In this document: one piece after another, positions 1 to 6,852 of the stretch
How the letters are laid out: every line of letters starts with the position of its first letter
How positions within the stretch are numbered: position 1 is the first letter of the stretch
NCBI GenBank assembly: GCA_000403035.1
Contig: AQSL01000153.1
Coordinates: 1-13,736 of the forward strand
From: Candidatus Latescibacter anaerobius SCGC AAA252-E07
Lineage (GTDB): Bacteria > Latescibacterota > Latescibacteria > Latescibacterales > Latescibacteraceae
Reading direction: 5' to 3'
Length of the DNA: 13,736 nucleotides
The notes under the pieces: generated by a model
What the model was told of the DNA's origin: nothing
The model's database searches: none
What the model saw: the letters and a program-made list of their open reading frames with translations, nothing else
Program-made: the position numbers and the translations under genes

Positions 1-1008
1 TATAAAACAACTTTGGAACTTGAACCGGCCCAACCAACCGGTAAAAAGGTGGCTGTTATCGGTGCAGGTCCGAGTGGATTGTCTATAGCCTATTTTTTAA
101 GACTTAAAGGACATGATGTTACGGTATTCGATTCATTATCCGGTGGAGGCGGTATGGTGAGGATAGGCCCCCCCCTTTACAGATTACCCATAGAAGCTAT
201 TGACAAGGATGTAAATAATATCGCTTCTTTGGGAGTGAATTTCAGGTTTAATACTACGGTGGGGAAAGATATCTTATTCGAGAATATTTTGCATGAGTAC
301 GATGCTGTTTTTCTGGGGATAGGAACGACAGTAAGCCGTTCAACCAGAGTTAAAAATTCTGAAAAATGTATTTTAGCTCTTGGATTTTTGGAAGATAATA
401 AAATTGGAAAACCTGTTACGGTAGGCAAAGAAATCATTGTAATTGGTGGGGGAAATGTAGCCATGGATGTTGCCCGTGAGGCCCTTCGGCTTCAGCAAAT
501 TCAGTATCCTCATGAAAAAACAAAAACGAAAACAGTTTCTTTGGAAGATTGGGATATAATGCCGGCAACAGAAGAAGAGATTGAAGAAGCAAAAGAAGAA
601 GGAGTGGAATTTAATCCTGCCTGGGGTCCCAAAGAGGTAGTATTAGATGAGAAAGGGAATATAAAAGGGCTCTTATGTATGAAGGTGAAATCAGTATTTG
701 ATGAACAAGGAAGATTCGCCCCTGCATTCTATGAAGAAACGGAGATGCTTCTTGAAGGAGATATGGTAATTGAGGCAATTGGGCAGGCCCCTGATTTTTC
801 GTTTATTCCCAGGGAAACCTTTGAAAAACTAGAATTTACAGAAAGAAGAAAAATAAAAGTTAACGAAGATGGGTTAACCTCAATTCCCAAAGTATTTGCG
901 GGTGGAGATATAGTTAACTTGAATTTAGATGCTGTTACTGCGATTGCAGATGCAAAAATTGCTGCAGATGGTATAGATAAGTTCTTAACCGGCATACAAG
1001 TTGTTTGA
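1..1008 (+). CDS. GltD-like FAD/NAD(P)-dependent oxidoreductase, 5'-truncated by window edge
   Basis: The protein is a two-dinucleotide-domain flavoprotein of the glutamate-synthase small-subunit (GltD/AegA) type. These enzymes pass electrons between NAD(P)H and a partner through FAD. The FAD Rossmann motif VIGAGPSG is encoded at about 55-78. The family signature GGMVRIGPPLYRLP follows at about 145-186. The second, NAD(P)-binding GxGxxA motif (VIGGGNVAMD) is at about 439-468, IGQAPD is near 778-795, and the closing FAD motif VFAGGDIVN is at about 892-918. The frame is open to base 1 (YKTT before a TTG codon at 13), and full-length relatives carry roughly 100-150 N-terminal residues with Fe-S cysteines that are absent here. 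I therefore read it as cut by the window edge, not as starting at TTG 13. The partner subunit would lie upstream. The electron acceptor cannot be told from this part. Confidence 0.88.
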   Translation, partial: YKTTLELEPAQPTGKKVAVIGAGPSGLSIAYFLRLKGHDVTVFDSLSGGGGMVRIGPPLYRLPIEAIDKDVNNIASLGVNFRFNTTVGKDILFENILHEYDAVFLGIGTTVSRSTRVKNSEKCILALGFLEDNKIGKPVTVGKEIIVIGGGNVAMDVAREALRLQQIQYPHEKTKTKTVSLEDWDIMPATEEEIEEAKEEGVEFNPAWGPKEVVLDEKGNIKGLLCMKVKSVFDEQGRFAPAFYEETEMLLEGDMVIEAIGQAPDFSFIPRETFEKLEFTERRKIKVNEDGLTSIPKVFAGGDIVNLNLDAVTAIADAKIAADGIDKFLTGIQVV

Positions 1009-1416
1009 GATCACGGTTTTTTATATAAAAATCTTTGGAAGATTAACGTTTTACTCTTCTCATGACTAATTCCTCCTTTACAGAAAAGAGAGAAAGCCTT
1101 TTGTAAAATTACTATTTTTATAAATAACGTCGTGATACAAAAATTATTTTCTTTGAATTCCCCCCTCGATCGGCCCTCATGGTACTCCGCTTTGCGATGC
1201 AGGGCTGTAAATAATCTTTGGAAGCGCATGGCGTAAGGGCAATCGAGACCGTGTCAAATTCCTGGGATTATAATTCGAAACAATCTTGTTTGTGAATGAA
1301 TATTACTACTGTTACATTTTTTTACACAAGTATATTTTCACTATAAACAACCCTAACTATATGAATATTCAGACTATTTGCTCCAAAATTCTCCAATTAG
1401 AAACTACGATTCTGAT
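1009..1416. other. Intergenic region between convergent genes
   Basis: No convincing gene is present. Three things are visible. AATCTTTGGAAG occurs twice (1030-1041 and 1213-1224). A GC-rich island contains a hairpin, GCCCTCAT (1173-1180) pairing with ATG-C-AGGGC (1197-1205, one bulged C). On the minus strand, a textbook ribosome site GGAGGA (1071-1076) lies 7 bases before ATG (1061-1063), but the frame stops after six codons (MRRVKR, stop at 1043-1045). That last item looks like the 5' end of a lost gene or a minimal leader peptide. No clear intrinsic terminator is seen for either flanking gene. Confidence 0.5.
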
Positions 1417-2190
1417 TTACACTTCAACGACGTGTATTTCTATACCGCACTTTTCTAAATTTTTCAGAATATCGCGAGGTGCTTTACTGTCTGTAATAAG
1501 TTTATTAATCTTATTTAATGGAAATGTAGGCATTAATGATGTGATCCCAAATTTACTTGAATCAAGCAGAACAATGCATTCTCGGGCAGATTTGATAATT
1601 GAATTCTTCACTTCAATTTCTTCTATAAAAATATCGGTCAATCCATGTTCCAGAGTCAGCCCAACGCCACTTACAAAACATTTGTCTGCGTAATATTTGT
1701 TAAAAAACGAAACTGCATCAGAACCAATAAATGTATATCCTTTATCAATCAATACTCCACCACAGCACATGACTTTTAAATCTCTAAGAAACTTGTAAGT
1801 ATAAGAAATTAACTTGGGGCTATTAGTTAAAACAGTTAAATGAGGGATTTTTAAATATTTAGCCATACGTGAAACTGTTGTTCCACCCTCAAGTATTATA
1901 ATATCATTTTCCCTGATAAAATTATCGACTGCATAACAGGCAATCATATCCTTCTCATTGACATGTATTTCCATTCTAATATCATAATCTATGAGAGAAT
2001 ATTTTTCTTTCTCATTAATAACAGCACCTCCATGTACACGTCGTATATATCCCTGTTTATGTAGTTCTGTAAGATCACGGCGCAAAGTCATGGCAGATAC
2101 ATGAAAATGCTTTATCAGTTCATTGATATTAATACTACCTTTTTCTTTAATCATTCTTATAATTTGTTTTCTTCGTTCTTCACCAATCAT
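1417..2190 (-). CDS. DeoR/GlpR-family transcriptional regulator
   Basis: This is a 257-residue repressor of the DeoR/GlpR family, which usually senses a sugar phosphate and represses sugar catabolism genes. The N-terminal winged helix-turn-helix covers residues 1-57 (ERRKQIIRMIKEKG, then FHVSAMTLRRDLTELHKQG and IRRVHGGA). The C-terminal DeoR sensor domain has the phosphate-binding loop LEGGTTVSRMAKYL, TNSPKL, CCGGVL, GVGLTLEHGLTD and the late motif LLDSSKFG. The length is normal for the family. I chose ATG at 2188-2190 because TGAGG lies about 9 bases upstream and the HTH begins directly after it. A longer TTG start at 2244 would add 18 residues unlike the family. No target operon survives beside it: the divergent side is decayed DNA for 1.5 kb. 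The effector cannot be deduced. Confidence 0.93.
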   Translation of the reverse strand: MIGEERRKQIIRMIKEKGSININELIKHFHVSAMTLRRDLTELHKQGYIRRVHGGAVINEKEKYSLIDYDIRMEIHVNEKDMIACYAVDNFIRENDIIILEGGTTVSRMAKYLKIPHLTVLTNSPKLISYTYKFLRDLKVMCCGGVLIDKGYTFIGSDAVSFFNKYYADKCFVSGVGLTLEHGLTDIFIEEIEVKNSIIKSARECIVLLDSSKFGITSLMPTFPLNKINKLITDSKAPRDILKNLEKCGIEIHVVEV

Positions 2191-2217
2191 TATGTAATTC
2201 CTCAGATTAAAATAACA

Positions 2218-2234
2218 ATATTGAATATCAATAT
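2218..2234. promoter_or_regulatory. Candidate DeoR autoregulatory operator
   Basis: The inverted repeat ATATTG-N5-CAATAT lies 28-44 bases upstream of the regulator's ATG. On the minus strand it falls between a weak -35-like TTGGTG and a -10-like TATTGT, so a bound repressor would block its own promoter. DeoR-family proteins often autoregulate through such sites. The region is AT-rich, so a chance repeat is possible. Confidence 0.35.
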
Positions 2235-2244
2235 CGAACACCAA

Positions 2245-2725
2245 TAGTTATTAAAATGGACATTATCAAACAAATTAAAAATATTACTTGACAAATGCAA
2301 ACATTATTTCTATTTTTTCGAAAGTATATGAACATTATTTCTTAAAATCAAGCATTAAAAATAATCCGGTTATCCCTTTAAATCGGCAAATGGTTAAAAC
2401 TACTGAAATATCAAATACTTATAAAAAATCCGAAAATCCGATATTGAAAATTGGATATTGGATATTTATAACACTGTTTAACGAAATGTGAAAAAATACA
2501 CTTATGCTTAATATAAGGGGATAACCATAAAAAATAATTTTTGGATGGCACAATCTATGTGTACCATCTGCCTTCCGGCTCAATAAGTTAACATTCATAA
2601 TTAATTTTAAACATTACCCTCAATTGGATTTTAGGGATATCCAGTAAGAATTTACTGTTTAATGGTTTAAGATGGTTCGAACATAAAGTAACTTTTGAGA
2701 AAAAAATTACAATATAAATAGAATC
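2245..2725. other. Gene-free AT-rich stretch upstream of the DeoR gene
   Basis: No recognisable coding sequence is present in any frame. A sigma-70-like promoter can be read on the plus strand, TTGACA (2288-2293), 17 bases, TATTTT (2311-2316), but it leads into no gene. At 2441-2466 ATATTG occurs twice (2441, 2455) and GGATATTGGATATT echoes the half-site of the proposed DeoR operator. The picture fits a divergent target gene that has been lost. Confidence 0.45.
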
Positions 2726-2887
2726 ATGAAAAAAACTAATCATCACTGCTCAATCAGTTCACAGATAATATGGAGCCCTGCAACTTCAAAAAAGGTTGTC
2801 AGTACAATAAAAAGGCTCGTTGATATGACTATCGAAGAGAGAAAAATCTCCATTAACAAAATTGAAATCATAATCAATGAAGCCTAA
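2726..2887 (+). CDS. Small hypothetical ORF (53 aa)
   Basis: ATG at 2726 opens a 53-residue basic reading frame (MKKTNHHCSISSQ at the start, NKIEIIINEA at the end). I do not recognise it. No Shine-Dalgarno sequence precedes it, and it lies in decayed DNA just before the IS4 fossil. It may be the remnant of a larger gene or chance. The charged, amphipathic second half (KRLVDMTIEERKISINK) is the only feature in favour of coding. Confidence 0.18.
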   Translation: MKKTNHHCSISSQIIWSPATSKKVVSTIKRLVDMTIEERKISINKIEIIINEA

Positions 2888-2936
2888 AAGCGATGCACCT
2901 TTCGACTCTCAAGGTAACTAGGGTCTTCGCTATTTT
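2887..2936 (+). other. Candidate folded RNA element or terminator
   Basis: Nested stems are visible. The outer stem AGCGA (2889-2893) pairs with TCGCT (2927-2931), and one bulged A would extend it into AAA/TTT. The inner stem ACCTT (2897-2901) pairs with AAGGT (2911-2915). It follows immediately after the stop of the small ORF at 2726-2887 and ends in TATTTT. It could be an intrinsic terminator or a structured leader. It matches no riboswitch class I can name. Confidence 0.3.
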
Positions 2937-2950
2937 AATGATTAACGTCA

Positions 2951-3413
2951 CTACTGTCCGGTTTAAGTTTAAGAATATTTTTCTATTAGATTATAATTAA
3001 AGGATTTATGTTATAAATATTTTGTTATCGACTTGAACTTTGAAAACTATCGTATATTCACATTCTTACACTATTGGAAAGGAATGTGAAATGTATGATG
3101 AACAGATTGTTTTTCCCAATTAATTGATTTTTTTAGAATACCAATTTCGTAAATGCGTTGTACAATATAATGGTACTTCAGAAAATGCTGTCAAAACGCA
3201 AATATGGATTGCAATCTCTATGTACTTACTCGTCGCAATAATGAAAAATGTGCACAAAACAGAACTAAGCCTTTACACAATTTTACAGATATTGAGTTAA
3301 ACCATTTTTGAAAAAATGCCAATTATACAAGTACTTACAGATAGAGATTGCACGAATGTAAAATACCAAAATCCTAACCAGTTGAATTAATTCGGATTTT
3401 AACCGGACACTAG
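2951..3413 (+). mobile_element. Internally deleted IS4-family element (fossil, 463 bp)
   Basis: The ends are inverted repeats. The left end reads CTACTGTCCGGTTTAA (from 2951); the right end, read from the other strand, is CTAGTGTCCGGTTAAAA (from 3413). They agree except for two or three bases. TGTCCGGTTAA-type ends belong to IS4-family elements whose transposases carry a DUF4372 N-terminus. A full element is well over 1 kb, so most of it has been deleted. The surviving coding piece ends about 10 bases inside the right repeat, as in intact copies. No clear target duplication is visible (flanks AACGTCA and CCTGAGT). It cannot move by itself, but both ends might still be recognised by a transposase in trans. 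Confidence 0.8.
3094..3390 (+). pseudogene. IS4-family transposase, C-terminal remnant
   Basis: One frame reads YDEQIVF, then after a stop at 3121-3123 the diagnostic NGTSENAVKTQIWIAIS, SLYTILQILS, a second stop at 3298-3300, and TIFEKMPIIQVLTD ending in NQLN at 3390. This is the C-terminal part of IS4/DUF4372-type transposases, known by the order ENAVKTQIWIA, then QILS, then FEKTP. The catalytic core and the N-terminus are missing, and the YREK region is gone. The two stops lie in the correct frame, so decay came by deletion and point mutation. It fills the space between the inverted repeats at 2951 and 3413. Confidence 0.85.
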
Positions 3414-3683
3414 CCTGAGTTTACGACTTATAAATTGAGATAGCAATTAACATATTGTATTTACAGATAATTACAAAAATATAGATGTATTACCCATCGA
3501 GCAGTTGTTCAATTTTAACAGCATAAAGACAATCACGGCAAGCTTCTTACGTGATTAATCTTTTTTAAATTCCGTTATGTTTTCGGGGTAATCTTCCATC
3601 ACCCCTGAATCTATATATAGTTAGGTACTGAAGTCAAATGAATAGACCCGTTATTTTATTTATAAATTAAGTAGGTAAATAGT
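3414..3683. other. Leader region of the outer-membrane protein gene
   Basis: This AT-rich stretch holds no gene. It contains a terminator-like hairpin (3531-3566, listed separately) and a short GGGGT/ACCCC repeat around 3576-3596. Just before the ATG at 3684, AGGT in AAGTAGGTAAATAGT is a weak but acceptable ribosome site. No promoter can be called with confidence. TATAAAT at about 3660 is a possible -10. Confidence 0.4.
3531..3566 (+). terminator. Terminator-like hairpin upstream of the barrel gene
   Basis: AATCACG (3531-3537) pairs with CGTGATT (3550-3556) across a 12-base loop, followed by AATC and a run of six T. It has the form of an intrinsic terminator, but the stem is only 7 bp. No intact gene precedes it, so it either protects the barrel gene from read-through or acts in that gene's leader. 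Confidence 0.35.
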
Positions 3684-6671
3684 ATGAGGGAAATTCACAA
3701 AGCTGCCTTAATTATTATAATAGTTTTTCTATTTATTCCCGGCGATGTTTCCGCTCAAAATATTTATGAATTACATAAATTTACTGATGATGATTGGCTT
3801 AAATTTTCAACAGAAGAGAGATTGCAAGCACTGAACATATCTAACAACCATGCCAGAAATCAAACTTTTGTTGGAAGATTCGGAAGGTATCAGGATCTCT
3901 ATCCAAAATGGGGATATGATTACTACGAGATGGAAGATCGTTATGAGAACTACGCATTCAGAGGTTTTGAAAACTATAATATCATTGAGGACCGCCGCCA
4001 TAAATGGTATTATAACCAGTTTGGCGACAGGCTTACTAAAATGACAACAAATGCCCAGATCTGGTCAGAAACTATGTATGATGATGGTACAACTTATGCT
4101 TCCGGTCCCGGGGGATATATCAATAGATTAGGCGATACTGACGGAATCTGGGTTGCACGGGAATCCACTGATGACTGGGCAATATCAGCAGTTGGTGCAG
4201 GCGCTTTGAGAACCAAACTTACACCGCTTACTATGAGTTTACCCGGCTTAAATGGTATGCAGGTTAATTTTCAATCGTCAAATTATATGGCACGAATGGT
4301 CAATTCTGTCATGTATGTGAATTCTCTAACACAAAATGCTGCTATGTTGAGGGGCATGCAATTTCGCAGAAAATTTGGCGCTTTGACTCTGGGTGCAACA
4401 TTTTCAAATATGTATAGTATTCAGCGAAATCGAGACAAAGGGGATGATATTAAAGGCCATGTATCCAATTATGCCCCAACTCCAATATACTATGCTGTGA
4501 GGATTGTGGATGACTCCCCTCAGGATGGCGACGGACCGATTGTTCATGATGTAAAACTCAGGGTGAACGGTGTTTATCGTCCCGATATCAAGCCTCAAAT
4601 TATTATTGATGATTTGAGAAAGGAACTTATCACTGCTATTACAAATAAAAGCGAGAAAGAATATTTAGAACCAACAACAAGTACTCAAATACCTATATCG
4701 TTTGATATGTTATCACTGGATGAACGTTTGCCGAAATATCTCGATTATATTTATATGAACGAATACACAAATGGTTGGAATACAAAAAACATGACCGATA
4801 ATTTTAACATTGAAAAGGGGAAAGAATATTATCAGATAATCGATCCAGGGGGGAAGCCTGTCAAAATAAGCGGAAATGAATACGTTGTATATTTATTTGA
4901 TCTTGCTAGCGTTACGGATAAGGTAAATCGTGTTGAGGCTGAGGTCACCGTTGCAAATGACTATCGAATACAGGTTTCACAGATAATGACGAAGCTAATT
5001 ATGGGTGGGCACGATTCAGTCGGTAATAATTTTATGCACTACTCTGCCCAATACTGGACTACAGTGGCGCAGGCTGACGGAAATATTAAAGACGGTTCAA
5101 ATTTACGAACAGTAAGTGTAGATTTTGGTTATGAAGTGGGAAATATGATTTACGGTTTCGATGCGCATTTTAATTATTTGGGTTTTAAGTTAAACGGTGA
5201 GTTTGTTACCAATAACCACTATTATATGTTTTCCGATGGAAAACCCGGTAAAGGTTTACCGTCTTTCGCTCCCCTTGATATTACACCCCGCGACGGATAT
5301 CGTTCTTCCCTGAGCGATCATGCATATTATTTTACCGTTGAGAAAGACTGGCACCGTTTTGGTTTCGCAGGTGAGTTGTTCAAAATGGGGAAATTTTATC
5401 GTCCTTCTTTCAATTACTATCTTGCTAAAGAAAATATAAGTTACTCCATTACTGGTGAGCACACCCGTAATAACATTATAAGAATGTCAATGATAGAGGA
5501 CAATGATGACGATGATCAGTATCCTGATACAATGTATCAAAGTAGTAGCATGGCTTATGAATTACTATCATTAACGGATCCTGATGGTGTTTTCCCCGGT
5601 AATGATAATGACCATGACGGTTATCCGGATAACGAGAAGAATGATAATAATATCCCCGATTATTATGAGCCGTTTTTGATGTTTGATGTTGATCCGGACG
5701 AATTTGTTTTCGGCGACGATTTCAATAACAATTCAATTCCTGATTTCCGAGAAGATGACATGAAATATGATACGCCATATGACCTTGATCGTAAGGGGCA
5801 TCATTTCTATGTCAGATTTTCCCCTTATAATAGTGTAAATTTAATGCTGGGTTCCTTTCGTACAAGAGGTATAGGTTTGGATAACCGAACCGATGACGAT
5901 TATTTTAAAGTAAATATTAACTATGATATCGTTACTGTTGGTAAAATTTTTGCGGAATACCGCCATGAAAGAATAAAAGACAATATTCAGGATAAATTTG
6001 TCATTGTGCCAACAGATATCTATATGAGAGATTATGGAGGATGGATTCAATTATCAAGATATAAGCGGGAGTTGTTCTACGATGAGGTTCAGTATAGAAA
6101 CTCGAAAGTAAATAAGTTCTTTCTCGAATCCAAAATAAGAGCTATTCCCTCAATAACCCTTGAAAATCATGTAAAATACGAAAATAACGAGCAGATCGAA
6201 GGAACCATGTATGATAACACATTCCAGGCCAAGGATGTTCTTTCGACACTGGCAGTAGTGAACAAAATTGCTTACACCAAGCAGTTAGGAAACTGGACAT
6301 TCTCGCCTGGAATAAAATACCGTTTATATAAATTAGGACGCTCGGAATCCCTTAATCCCCTCGACCATTATATGATGCGAATCCCACTTGTCTATTTGAA
6401 ATACACGATTTCTCCCCAAACAAATATTACCTTTGGTACGCAGGGATTCAAAGGATTTGAGTTGCAGTACAAAGATTATATTCAAAGCCACAATGACTAC
6501 AGGGAAATAAACTACATAATCCAAGTCCAGAGCAATACTACGTATTTCGGCTTCAATGTTAATGGTATGTTTGGGTTTGAAATAGAACAGGTTAAATTTG
6601 AGGAAAAATATCGTAAATTTGAGGAATACAAATCATCTTCGTTTTTTGTAAAGATTTTTCTTGGGTATTAA
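3684..6671 (+). CDS. Large secreted outer-membrane beta-barrel-like protein with Asp-rich repeats (995 aa)
   Basis: I do not recognise a named family. What can be seen: a signal peptide (MREIHKAALIIIIVFLFIPG, probable cut after DVSA at residue 24); a body of alternating short strands rich in Tyr, Phe, Asn and Gly; and a C-terminus ending FFVKIFLGY, the aromatic end typical of proteins inserted by BamA. Residues about 632-692 are an acidic insert with DPDG, NDNDHDGYPDNE, NNNSIPDF and similar units, resembling calcium-binding thrombospondin-type-3 or EF-loop repeats, probably on an extracellular loop. No TonB box or plug domain is evident. The next gene on the same strand, 181 bases on, encodes a TonB-like/DUF4159 protein, so a joint envelope role is likely but unproven. 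Location in the outer membrane is inferred from sequence features only. Confidence 0.72.
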   Translation: MREIHKAALIIIIVFLFIPGDVSAQNIYELHKFTDDDWLKFSTEERLQALNISNNHARNQTFVGRFGRYQDLYPKWGYDYYEMEDRYENYAFRGFENYNIIEDRRHKWYYNQFGDRLTKMTTNAQIWSETMYDDGTTYASGPGGYINRLGDTDGIWVARESTDDWAISAVGAGALRTKLTPLTMSLPGLNGMQVNFQSSNYMARMVNSVMYVNSLTQNAAMLRGMQFRRKFGALTLGATFSNMYSIQRNRDKGDDIKGHVSNYAPTPIYYAVRIVDDSPQDGDGPIVHDVKLRVNGVYRPDIKPQIIIDDLRKELITAITNKSEKEYLEPTTSTQIPISFDMLSLDERLPKYLDYIYMNEYTNGWNTKNMTDNFNIEKGKEYYQIIDPGGKPVKISGNEYVVYLFDLASVTDKVNRVEAEVTVANDYRIQVSQIMTKLIMGGHDSVGNNFMHYSAQYWTTVAQADGNIKDGSNLRTVSVDFGYEVGNMIYGFDAHFNYLGFKLNGEFVTNNHYYMFSDGKPGKGLPSFAPLDITPRDGYRSSLSDHAYYFTVEKDWHRFGFAGELFKMGKFYRPSFNYYLAKENISYSITGEHTRNNIIRMSMIEDNDDDDQYPDTMYQSSSMAYELLSLTDPDGVFPGNDNDHDGYPDNEKNDNNIPDYYEPFLMFDVDPDEFVFGDDFNNNSIPDFREDDMKYDTPYDLDRKGHHFYVRFSPYNSVNLMLGSFRTRGIGLDNRTDDDYFKVNINYDIVTVGKIFAEYRHERIKDNIQDKFVIVPTDIYMRDYGGWIQLSRYKRELFYDEVQYRNSKVNKFFLESKIRAIPSITLENHVKYENNEQIEGTMYDNTFQAKDVLSTLAVVNKIAYTKQLGNWTFSPGIKYRLYKLGRSESLNPLDHYMMRIPLVYLKYTISPQTNITFGTQGFKGFELQYKDYIQSHNDYREINYIIQVQSNTTYFGFNVNGMFGFEIEQVKFEEKYRKFEEYKSSSFFVKIFLGY

Positions 6672-6852
6672 GTTTATAGATAAAGAGAATGGACAAAATC
6701 ATAATCCGGGGTGTTATATCGTTTATGAGTGTAAAAATTGCATATTCCAAAAATACCATTCCCCAATATTAAAGAAAATATACAGTGAATAGTATAAGGA
6801 TTGAAACTTATAAATTAACCGGGATTACAAGTTCAAAGGGTTGGTGATACAG

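Noticed and set aside
1011..1229. 72-residue minus-strand reading frame after the oxidoreductase
   Set aside because: Crosses a hairpin and has mixed composition. The better ribosome site in this stretch belongs to another frame.
1286..1693. 135-residue plus-strand reading frame
   Set aside because: It lies largely antisense to the clearly recognisable DeoR-family gene and matches no family.
2288..2491. 67-residue frame starting at TTG 2288
   Set aside because: Its TTG start is the -35-like TTGACA itself, there is no ribosome site, and the product resembles nothing known.
6689..6772. 27-residue frame (MDKIIIRG...) between the barrel and DUF4159 genes
   Set aside because: The AAAGAG before it is too close to the ATG, the frame is short, and no family is recognisable.
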